64,000 bases of DNA from G963663525 sp963663525 (GTDB lineage: Bacteria; Myxococcota_A; SURF-8; G963663525). Below, one piece after another: positions 46,115 to 52,725 of this stretch. The DNA is taken from NCBI GenBank assembly GCA_963663525.2, contig CAXXHC010000004.1, positions 1,178,001-1,242,000 of the forward strand, read 5' to 3'. Both the position numbers and the translations under genes were made by a program. The notes beneath the pieces were generated by a model, which ran no database searches, was not told the origin of the DNA, and was given only the letters and a program-made list of their open reading frames with translations. Within the stretch, counting starts at the first letter, position 1, and each line of letters starts with the position of its first letter.

Positions 46115-47482
46115 TCACTCGGCGAAAAACGACTGATGCAGCAACCGAACAACGTCATCGCAATTCGAATTGTCCACCACGAGACTCAGATTGATGCGCA
46201 GATCTCCCATCGAAATCATTTTGACCTCGATTCCTTTTCGCCGCAAAGCCTCGAAAACTTTCCCGAAAATCGACTCGTTGCGCTGAATTTCCGCACCGAC
46301 GAGACAGATGATCGACAGATCCGAAGCGACATCCACGCTGCCGAACTTTCTTAGATCGTTCAGCAACGGTTCGATTTCACTGGGTTTCTCGCAAACGCTC
46401 AACGAAACGGAAACCTCGGAAGTGGAAATCAGGTCGATACTGATCCCATAAGATCCAAAGCGCTCGCAAACTTTCGCCATGAATCCGGCGGCCATCAACA
46501 TTCCATAGGAACAAATGCGAATGACGGTGATGTCTTTTTTATACGCAATCGATTTGAAAGGCTGGTTGGCCTCCACGGTTTCATCGACGATCAACGTACC
46601 CTGGGCCTGGGGATGGAAAGTGTTGAGAATCCGAATCGGAATATTGGCCTTCAGTGCGGGCCACACGCTTTGTGGATGCAACACTTTCGCGCCGAAATGG
46701 GACAATTCTGCCATTTCGCCGAACGACATGCGTTCCAGAATACGGGCGTCGGAAACTTTCGTGGGATTCGCCGTGGCCACGCCGTCCACGTCGGTCCAGA
46801 TTTGAATCTCCTCCGCCTCGCGCACGGCTCCGGCGAGCGAAGCACAGAAATCCGAGTATCCCCGGCCCACCGATTTCAAAATGCCGTTCGGAGTCGGGCC
46901 GAAAAAGCCGGTCAGCACCGGCACGGCACCCTCACGCACGTTTTTCAACCTCGACTTGAAAAAGTCCTGGACTTTCGGCCAGTAATTCTCGGAATCGGCT
47001 CCGAATTCACCGACAATAACCTGGTCCAAGCTGATGAATTCCGCAGGATAGCCCCGGTCTTCGAGGACGGCGGTCAGAATTCGTGCGCTGAGCTTTTCGC
47101 CCACCGCCAATACAATATCGTAGGAACGCGGGGTCAACTCGCCAACCACGCCGATGGCTTTCAGAAAGACGCTTAAATCCTCAAGTATTTCCGTAATATA
47201 GCTGCTGGCGTCGAGGGCGAACCTCGTCTGTTTCACCGCTTTTTCAAGCACGTCGAGATGGCGTTTGGCGATATCCTCGACGAGCGCGCGTGCCTGCTCC
47301 GGCTTTCGTTGTATTGCGGCTTCGGCAGCCGATAACAGCAAGTTGGTCACGCCTCCCACGGCGGATACGACCACCACCGGTTCTTTTCCTTTCTCCACCG
47401 CATCGAGAACGATCTCCCCCACCCGGTTTCGAATGCACTCGGCGTCTCCCATCGAGGTGCCGCCGAACTTCATGACAATCAT
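46115..47482 (-). CDS. lysC: aspartate kinase, monofunctional
   Basis: Aspartate kinase phosphorylates aspartate, the entry to lysine, threonine, methionine and diaminopimelate synthesis. The 455-residue protein has the N-terminal signature VMKFGGTSMGD (residues 3-13), the kinase core LTGFFGPTPNGILKSVGRGYSD and WTDVDGVATANPTKV (about 240-255), and two C-terminal ACT domains (ICSYGMLMAAGF; ISTSEVSVSLSV), where lysine feedback would act. The start at 47482 is preceded by GGAAAGGA at 8 bases, better than the upstream in-frame codon at 47506. It opens the minus-strand run. Confidence 0.94.
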   Translation of the reverse strand: MIVMKFGGTSMGDAECIRNRVGEIVLDAVEKGKEPVVVVSAVGGVTNLLLSAAEAAIQRKPEQARALVEDIAKRHLDVLEKAVKQTRFALDASSYITEILEDLSVFLKAIGVVGELTPRSYDIVLAVGEKLSARILTAVLEDRGYPAEFISLDQVIVGEFGADSENYWPKVQDFFKSRLKNVREGAVPVLTGFFGPTPNGILKSVGRGYSDFCASLAGAVREAEEIQIWTDVDGVATANPTKVSDARILERMSFGEMAELSHFGAKVLHPQSVWPALKANIPIRILNTFHPQAQGTLIVDETVEANQPFKSIAYKKDITVIRICSYGMLMAAGFMAKVCERFGSYGISIDLISTSEVSVSLSVCEKPSEIEPLLNDLRKFGSVDVASDLSIICLVGAEIQRNESIFGKVFEALRRKGIEVKMISMGDLRINLSLVVDNSNCDDVVRLLHQSFFAE

Positions 47483-47566
47483 GATGAAAATCCTTTCCAG
47501 TACCAAAAAGGATGGACGTAAACCCGAAAGCTCATTCCATCCCGAAATCCCGCAAAAGGGAACCAG

Positions 47567-47594
47567 AGTGTAACGTATCGGATAGAATTGTCAA
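47567..47594 (-). promoter_or_regulatory. sigma70 promoter of lysC
   Basis: On the minus strand a perfect -35 (TTGACA, 47594-47589) and a -10 (TACACT, 47572-47567) are separated by 16 bases. Transcription would start near 47560, about 78 bases before the lysC start codon. No lysine riboswitch was recognised in that leader. Confidence 0.65.
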
Positions 47595-47687
47595 CGTCTG
47601 CCAAGATCGCACGGTTTTCTTGCTCAAAGGTGTGAATTTTTGTGGGGAAATGAGAATAGACAGAAAACATTGGAACCCTCCAATAAA

Positions 47688-47757
47688 TTGTAGCGGCGAG
47701 GCGTAAGCCCGCCGTGATTTCGGTTCTTTTCGGCGGGCTTACGCCTCGCCGCTACAA
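47688..47757. repeat. 27-bp perfect inverted repeat (long palindromic element)
   Basis: Bases 47688-47714 and 47731-47757 are exact complements, 27 bp per arm, around a 16-base loop. The GC-rich arms contain GGCGAGGCGTAAGCCCGCC. It lies between the divergent genes lysC and a lipoprotein. No target duplication is seen on its flanks. It could be a palindromic repeat-type element or a hairpin in the lipoprotein leader; the remaining 47595-47687 stretch holds nothing recognisable. Confidence 0.8.
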
Positions 47758-47951
47758 CTCTTTCACATCGTTCTTTGAATTTTCCCAGATGTTCATTCAC
47801 GCCCTTGCTCAAACGACGAAGGAAAAAAGCTGGCATGGAAAAAAAACATCGTGTAGATTGGGTTCATCATTCTTCGTTGATCGGCATTCCGCGGTTTCGC
47901 CCTGTCTATGGGGTTGTTCTCTCTCACCTTTCCTCACGTCGAGCATCCATC

Positions 47952-48896
47952 ATGAAAACCAAGCATTCTGCATTCCGAAATTGTGGCTTCACAAGCATTT
48001 TCCTGCTTCTCGTCCTTGCTTCGTTCCTCCCTGCCTGTGGTTGGGAATCCGACGGCCTGGAAATTTTAAAAGACAATCTCGGCATTGAAGACGGCGACCA
48101 GGAAGCCGAAGACGAGATCGAAGCCATCGAAATGGAAGTCTCCGGCGATACGGTAAGCGGCGTCTGGCTGATGAAGGAAGAACTCATCGGTACCGCAACA
48201 ATCTTGGTGGAGGGAAACCTTCTCGAACAAACGCTGTACTATCTCGTCACGATCTCGGAAGACGCTACATCCATGACCGCCGATTTTTGCCATTACGACG
48301 GAGTTCCCTACACGAACGATACTTGTCAGGAAAAGACAACGGGTTCCAACCGAACTCTCCCCGATACCGAAGAAAAAATTTCCGGCTGGGAAACCGAACT
48401 CGATGGCGAAACGACGTCGATCGAACCGGGGAAAATCGTCTGGTTGTGGGGGGTTAAAGATTCGGCGGAAAACCCTGAAACCGTGGCTTTGCCCACGGAG
48501 GAAAATCTTGATAACATGGAGGATCAGGACGAAGACGACAATCCTGGCATCAGTCTTGAAGTCATCAATCAAGGCACGCGCTATATGGCGCGCCGGCAGA
48601 TCACCACGTATGCCAAGGCCCAACTGAGCACGGACGGCCAATGGATAACCGGATCGCTGTCCTTTTCATCAGAGGATTCCCCTCTGGGGGCGTCCGTTTC
48701 CCATATAAATCGGACCGCCGAAGTAAATCCCATTGAAGATGCAAGCCGGTACTGGCTGCGGCGCATCGGGAATCTGGACGATGGACAAACCTACGACTGC
48801 GCCTCACTATCGGAAGACACAGAAAATCAAACCTATAGAAGCTACAAAGGTTATTTTATAGGTGCTCCTGAAGAGGAAAGATGTTCGGATAATTGA
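47952..48896 (+). CDS. predicted lipoprotein, unknown function
   Basis: The start MKTKHSAFRNCGFTS (47952) gives a 314-residue precursor with the lipobox FLPACGW near residue 29; the longer in-frame ORF from 47775 has an unlikely extension and would run through the palindrome region. After the cysteine is an acidic linker (GIEDGDQEAEDEIEAIEM), as in the other lipoproteins of this window, and then a beta-rich domain of about 260 residues with WLMKEELIGTATILV and QTLYYLVTISEDATSM. No family is recognised. A hairpin terminator follows. Confidence 0.8.
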   Translation: MKTKHSAFRNCGFTSIFLLLVLASFLPACGWESDGLEILKDNLGIEDGDQEAEDEIEAIEMEVSGDTVSGVWLMKEELIGTATILVEGNLLEQTLYYLVTISEDATSMTADFCHYDGVPYTNDTCQEKTTGSNRTLPDTEEKISGWETELDGETTSIEPGKIVWLWGVKDSAENPETVALPTEENLDNMEDQDEDDNPGISLEVINQGTRYMARRQITTYAKAQLSTDGQWITGSLSFSSEDSPLGASVSHINRTAEVNPIEDASRYWLRRIGNLDDGQTYDCASLSEDTENQTYRSYKGYFIGAPEEERCSDN

Positions 48897-48936
48897 GAAG
48901 CTTGTAATTTCAAAACGTTTCGCATTCAAGTTTCTT

Positions 48937-48965
48937 CAAATCGGGCAAATTTCTTGCCCGATTTG
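48937..48965 (+). terminator. terminator after the lipoprotein gene
   Basis: CAAATCGGGCAA (48937-48948) pairs exactly with 48954-48965 across a 5-base loop, and the downstream flank is T-rich. It lies 40 bases past the stop of the gene ending at 48896. Confidence 0.75.
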
Positions 48966-49003
48966 TTTGTTATGCGTAACGTAAAAGAATTCGAGCATCG
49001 ATG

Positions 49004-49015
49004 CGTTTCGAAACG
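49004..49015. promoter_or_regulatory. palindrome upstream of the DsrE-like gene, possible operator
   Basis: CGTTTCGAAACG is a perfect 12-bp palindrome, 36 bases before the start codon at 49052, and is followed by a second CGTTTCACG half-site-like stretch. It could be a repressor site, but no binding protein is known and a 12-bp palindrome may be chance. Confidence 0.25.
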
Positions 49016-49051
49016 TTTCACGAAATAAGCAAATCACAAGGAGGGAAACCC

Positions 49052-49399
49052 ATGAAAGCCGCATTGTTCGCCTTCAACGGGGAGTTGTTCTGTTTCGCCC
49101 ACGTGCTGCTCAATGCTTTCGATATGAAGGGAAAGGGCCACGAGGTGGAAATCGTGATCGAAGGTTCCGCCACCAAGCTGGTCAAGGAACTGCACGAAGA
49201 TCCCGAAAAGCCCTTCGCCAAGCTATACGCGAAAGCCAGAGACGAGGGCCTGATCGGCTGCGTATGCAAGGCTTGCGCCACGAAAATGGGTTCCAAGGAC
49301 AGCGCCGAGGAACAGGGCCTGACGCTCGCGGGCGACATGTCCGGACATCCCAGCCTTTCGTCCTATCTGGACAAAGGATACCAGGTTTTCACGTTCTAA
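49052..49399 (+). CDS. DsrE-like small cytoplasmic protein
   Basis: The start MKAALFAFNGELFCFAH (49052) has a perfect AAGGAGGGAAACCC ribosome site; the longer ORF from 49001 is not needed. The 115-residue product has the DsrE/DsrF-like alpha/beta layout: the N-terminal strand, FAHVLLNAFDMKGKGHEVEIVIEG and the C-terminal LTLAGDMSGHPSLSSYLDKGYQVFTF. A CVCKACATK motif near residues 70-78 could be the sulfur-handling cysteine site. Family members carry sulfur or sense redox state. A 174-bp family C repeat begins on the base after its TAA. Confidence 0.7.
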   Translation: MKAALFAFNGELFCFAHVLLNAFDMKGKGHEVEIVIEGSATKLVKELHEDPEKPFAKLYAKARDEGLIGCVCKACATKMGSKDSAEEQGLTLAGDMSGHPSLSSYLDKGYQVFTF

Positions 49400-49573
49400 C
49401 CCGGAAAATTCATGAAGAATCTACTGCGACTTGAAAACTCTTGATCTTTCACTCGTTTCCCGATTTTCATCCTCGAAAGACTGTTCAGTATGCCTCCGGG
49501 TGAAAATCGCTCCAACTTCATGAAATATCATCGGTTTTCGGCGTCTCGCTACGATCCTCATGAATTTTCCGGG
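49400..49573 (+). repeat. family C element, copy 1
   Basis: This 174-bp element has perfect 16-bp terminal inverted repeats (CCCGGAAAATTCATGA at 49400-49415; complement at 49558-49573). It begins on the base after the stop codon of the DsrE-like gene. The flanks are CTAA on both sides (49396-49399 and 49574-49577), consistent with a 4-bp target duplication that regenerates the stop codon. An internal stem CGATTTTCA/TGAAAATCG is present. A second copy, inverted, is at 52552-52725. Confidence 0.8.
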
Positions 49574-49607
49574 CTAACGGGAGTTGTACATTTCGGGAAC
49601 GTGTCGC

Positions 49608-50807
49608 TCAGCGATTGTAAAGATACCGTTCGAGATACCACATCGCGTACAGAAATTGCAGGTTGCATCCGGAACAGAAATACTCCGGGTCTTCGGGCAG
49701 GGCGAGGCGGGCGTCCATCCAGTGATGGAGGATGCGCCCCTGCTCGGCGTCGTACAAATACGACTCGATGAAGCCCGCCACGGATGCAATTTCCTGCCCG
49801 TAGCGTTCGTCGCCGGTGATTTCCCAAAGCAGCGTCAACGCCATTATCATGTAATTCTGGCTACTTAGCGTGGAATACACATCGGTCTGCGCCCCCATGT
49901 GTACGGCGGAATACGGGCTATGGTAGCAGCCCAGTTCGTCGTTTTTCAACGGTTGGACACCTTCGAAAAGCGCCTCGGCTCTTTCTTTGTATTTGGCTTC
50001 TTCGGTCAGTTTGTAGGCCAGTGCGTTGGCCAAGGTGAGAATCAGGTTGGGATAAAGGAAAAGCGTCTCGGAGGTCGAATCGAAACGGTACACGTTTTCC
50101 TCCTCCCACCAGGCTTTTTCGTCGATTTTTGCAAGGATTTCCAGGCCGCGAGCCAAACGCGCCGCTTTCTTTTCGGCATCCAGTTCGAGCTGCTCGGCAT
50201 AGCGCAGGTTCATCAGGCTCATCACACCGGTAATCGCCGTGGAGCCGTAGGTTTCTAGGGCGTAAGACTCGATGCCGGTCAATTCCAGGTAATCGTCGAA
50301 CCCTCCCACGGTCTGGTTGACGTAATCGACCATCGCGTCCACCGAAGACATCGGCGAGGCGTCGCCCGTCGTGGACACGTACTCAATGATTCCCAGCGTC
50401 GCCATGATGATTTCTTCGAGGTTATCGAGAAAATAGATGCCGTCCGAAGCGCCCTGCTCGATCACTTCGAGATCGTAGTCTTTCGCCTGTATCGCGCGGT
50501 CGGTGTATTCCTGGCGGTCGTAATTCTCCCCGGCGTGGATATAGAAAGCCATGCCGTAATAGGCCGCATCGCCGAATTCCTCCAGCCAATGACCGCCGCT
50601 CATCTCGAAAGCGAAGGCATCGGACTGAATCTGCCGGTAGAAATCATCGTAAGGGGTCGGGGCATAGGTCAGTTCCTCCTCTTCCTCGGAGGAAAGATCC
50701 TGGTCCCCGTACGTGGAGGAATCGCTGTCCTCGCCACAGCCCGACATCGAAAAACAAACAAAACTCCCCACAGCCAACGCCAAAAAGGCGAGCAACGTGC
50801 GATGCAT
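49608..50807 (-). CDS. lipoprotein with alpha/alpha-toroid-like domain
   Basis: The 399-residue protein has a lipoprotein signal (FSMSGC near residue 24), an acidic linker and then a wholly helical domain of repeated helix pairs, e.g. LEEFGDAAYYGMAFYIHAGE, ETLFLYPNLILTLANALAY and YLYDAEQGRILHHWMDARLA. This is the pattern of six-hairpin (alpha/alpha) toroid glycosidases and epimerases, but no family-specific catalytic motif can be named. The last segment has a paired-cysteine motif FCSGC. It sits alone between a family C copy and a repeat-rich gap; that 3' context may supply its terminator. Confidence 0.75.
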   Translation of the reverse strand: MHRTLLAFLALAVGSFVCFSMSGCGEDSDSSTYGDQDLSSEEEEELTYAPTPYDDFYRQIQSDAFAFEMSGGHWLEEFGDAAYYGMAFYIHAGENYDRQEYTDRAIQAKDYDLEVIEQGASDGIYFLDNLEEIIMATLGIIEYVSTTGDASPMSSVDAMVDYVNQTVGGFDDYLELTGIESYALETYGSTAITGVMSLMNLRYAEQLELDAEKKAARLARGLEILAKIDEKAWWEEENVYRFDSTSETLFLYPNLILTLANALAYKLTEEAKYKERAEALFEGVQPLKNDELGCYHSPYSAVHMGAQTDVYSTLSSQNYMIMALTLLWEITGDERYGQEIASVAGFIESYLYDAEQGRILHHWMDARLALPEDPEYFCSGCNLQFLYAMWYLERYLYNR

Positions 50808-50892
50808 GACATACTCCGTATCTATGACAATGCGGAAAGTATAACAGAAACGGAGTTTTTTTCCAGGGAATCGTCAAAAAGGGGTTTTTGTA

Positions 50893-51106
50893 GGGCGGAA
50901 ATTTTTTTAGTGCGGATTCAGGAAGGACCCGAAGGGACCAAGCGCCTCTCCCGTTGGGAGAGGTCGGTGCTTCAGCACCGGGTGAGGGAAAGTTTTTGAC
51001 ACCCTCACCCTAACCCTCTCCCTCAAGGGAGAGGGGAATTAAGTCTTATGATTTCAATATGTTGCAATTGCCTCCGAAATATTTTGCACTATTTTAATTT
51101 CCGCCC
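50893..51106 (+). mobile_element. family B MITE-like element, copy 1
   Basis: The element has terminal inverted repeats of about 22-24 bp (GGGCGGAAATT... at 50893, ...AATTTCCGCCC ending at 51106, with the A/T block partly mismatched and TAGTGC shared). It is flanked by perfect 9-bp direct repeats GTTTTTGTA (50884-50892 and 51107-51115). Inside are GC-rich hairpins such as CCTCTCCC/GGGAGAGG, CGGTGC/GCACCG and CCCTCTCCC/GGGAGAGGG. There is no transposase, so it is non-autonomous. It takes up much of the 50808-51321 gap. Confidence 0.88.
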
Positions 51107-51132
51107 GTTTTTGTAAGGTGCATTTACAAAAA

Positions 51133-51272
51133 ATTGTCACTTTGCCAAAAACCGCTCATGGCGAGTGATTTGCGAAGCAAATCGTATCGAGCCATCTCTT
51201 TTACTCCTCGATACACCGCCCTCACGGGCGGCACTCGGTGTGAGCGATATGCAATCTGAGTAAAATGACAAT
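51133..51272 (+). repeat. family A cloverleaf element, copy 3 (different ends)
   Basis: The cloverleaf core is at 51153-51246: outer stem 51153-51158/51241-51246 with 51162-51167/51232-51237, and arms 51168-51182, 51184-51214 and 51216-51231. All stems are kept, with loops and one arm length differing from copies 1 and 2. Its outer ends are not CTGACCC but form a weaker inverted repeat (ATTGTCAC at 51133; complement-like ATGACAAT ending 51272). No target duplication is visible, so the outer boundary is tentative. Bases 51273-51321 hold nothing recognisable. Confidence 0.65.
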
Positions 51273-51321
51273 ATCTTGTGACGCACCCGTGTTTGTACCA
51301 AGAATTGCAGGCACTTTACCG

Positions 51322-52083
51322 TCAGGATTCAGCCGCTTCCATCGTCCGTTTATCGAGCACGCTGCCCTGTGCTGAAATCTTCGTAATTTCGACGGACATC
51401 GATTTTCCGGCGTTTTGCAAGGCCTGTCGAACCATGTGCAACAGCCCGGAACAACAAGGGACTTCCATCACCGCCACCTGAATGCTTTGAATCGGGTTGG
51501 CGAAAATCCGCGACAACCTCGCCACCGTGTCGTGGCCGTCGTCGAGTTTGGGACAGGTCATCGCCACGGTGTTTCCCCGAATCAATTCCCGATGTAGATC
51601 GGGATAAGCCACGGCCACGCAATCGGCGAGAATCAGCAGGGGTTTGTCGGCATAAATCGCCCCCTCCGGCGGCAGCAAACGAAGCTGGACCGGCCATTGT
51701 CCCAGTTCCGAACGAGATTTCGTGCCCCCCGAAATCTGCCCGCCGGAGGGCATCGGTTGAATGTTACCCTGTGGTGACAACATCGTGAGCCGCTCTCCCG
51801 GACAAGACGTCGGAATTACAGGCGTTACGGTCGTTTTCGTGGATTGTAGATATTTGTGCACGGCTTGTTCATCGAATGCGTCCGCTTCGCGCTCGACAAC
51901 GGTCAAAGCTCCCTCGGGACAGGAACCCAGACAGGCTCCGAGACCGTCGCAATAGCTGTCTTTGACGAGCCGGGCCTTGCCATCGATGATCTTCAAAGCC
52001 CCTTCGGCGCAATCGATGATGCATTGTCCACAGCCGGTGCATCTTTCCTCATCGATCTCGATGATTTTCCGTGTGGTTTTCAT
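51322..52083 (-). CDS. 2x[4Fe-4S] ferredoxin-type protein with C-terminal domain
   Basis: The 253-residue protein has two iron-sulfur motifs in residues 10-60: CTGCGQCIIDCAEGAL and CDGLGACLGSCPEGAL (the second with an extra-spaced first Cys). The C-terminal 170 residues include CPGERLTM, LLILADCVAVAYPDLHRELI and CPKLDDGH and PCCSGLLHMV, a further set of cysteines. Similar proteins occur next to hybrid-cluster and redox genes in anaerobes. Electron transfer or sensing is likely; the exact role is not known. It overlaps the zinc-ribbon gene by 4 bases, which carries an FNR-type promoter, so expression is expected under low oxygen. Confidence 0.85.
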   Translation of the reverse strand: MKTTRKIIEIDEERCTGCGQCIIDCAEGALKIIDGKARLVKDSYCDGLGACLGSCPEGALTVVEREADAFDEQAVHKYLQSTKTTVTPVIPTSCPGERLTMLSPQGNIQPMPSGGQISGGTKSRSELGQWPVQLRLLPPEGAIYADKPLLILADCVAVAYPDLHRELIRGNTVAMTCPKLDDGHDTVARLSRIFANPIQSIQVAVMEVPCCSGLLHMVRQALQNAGKSMSVEITKISAQGSVLDKRTMEAAES

Positions 52084-52361
52084 GGGTTTCCCGTTTCTTC
52101 ACGTGCCTGACGAGCCTCTTTTTCTTCGGCGATCCGCGATTGTTCGAGAAAGCGGGCGTAACGCTCTTCCCCAAGGCATTCTTTGGCGGCGATGCACCAC
52201 GAAGCGCAGTTGGGCACCGCGTCCTTTTCGACGATGCCGCCGCAGTGGGGACAACGGCGCCGGAACTCGTCCGAAAACATTTCCACTTCTTCACGGCAAT
52301 GGGGACAACGGTAAAAGGCCGCTTTCAACCATCGGGTGTCTTGTCCGGGACATTTCGACAT
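52080..52361 (-). CDS. small zinc-ribbon protein
   Basis: The chosen start MSKCPGQDTRWLKAAF (52361) has AGGAGG nine bases upstream and yields 93 residues; a longer ORF from 52427 would cross the promoter. It has two CPxC knuckles (YRCPHCREEV and RRCPHCGGIV), a typical zinc ribbon, and two more cysteines in CASWCIAAKEC. The C terminus is a charged helix. It overlaps the ferredoxin-type gene by 4 bases and is the first gene of the unit. The function is unknown; a role beside iron-sulfur chemistry is inferred from context. Confidence 0.8.
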   Translation of the reverse strand: MSKCPGQDTRWLKAAFYRCPHCREEVEMFSDEFRRRCPHCGGIVEKDAVPNCASWCIAAKECLGEERYARFLEQSRIAEEKEARQAREETGNP

Positions 52362-52378
52362 CTCATGCACCTCCTGTT

Positions 52379-52427
52379 CGATAAAAGTATAAGCTGTCGG
52401 AGGATGGTTTTCCTTGATCGAGATCAA
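52379..52427 (-). promoter_or_regulatory. FNR-type box and -10 of the zinc-ribbon/ferredoxin operon
   Basis: TTGATCGAGATCAA (52414-52427) matches the FNR consensus TTGAT-N4-ATCAA exactly. On the minus strand a -10 TATACT lies at 52391-52386, predicting a start at 52379. The box centre is then at -41.5, the standard position for class II FNR activation. Ribosome site AGGAGG and the ATG at 52361 follow. Confidence 0.75.
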
Positions 52428-52551
52428 GGTTTCGCGTTTTTTCGCACCTTTTCACCTTTTTTCCCATTCCTCCCAACGCAAAACGCGCCCGACCGGAACG
52501 GAAGGGCGCGCAAACGTCGAAAGAAGTCGAAACGACGGGAAAGTTTTTTAA

Positions 52552-52725
52552 CCCGCATTATTCATGAGGATCGTAGCGAGACGCCGAAAACCGAAGATAT
52601 TTCATGAAGTTGGAGCGATTTTCACCCGCAGGCATACTTTACAGTCTGTCGAGGATGAAAATCGGGAAACGAGTGAAAGATCGAGGATTTTCAAGTCGCA
52701 GTAGATTCTTCATGAATTATGCGGG
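52552..52725 (-). repeat. family C element, copy 2 (inverted)
   Basis: This element is also 174 bp and nearly identical to copy 1 in the interior when reversed. Its ends are CCCGCATTATTCATGA (52552) and, at 52710-52725, the near-complement (one mismatch). The outer arms differ from copy 1 but still pair with each other. It ends on the base before the TAG of the gene at 52726 (minus strand), so it too begins just after a stop codon. Flanks are TTAA and CTAG. The rest of the 52428-52551 gap has only a short GC-rich inverted repeat (CGCGCCC/GGGCGCG). Confidence 0.8.
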
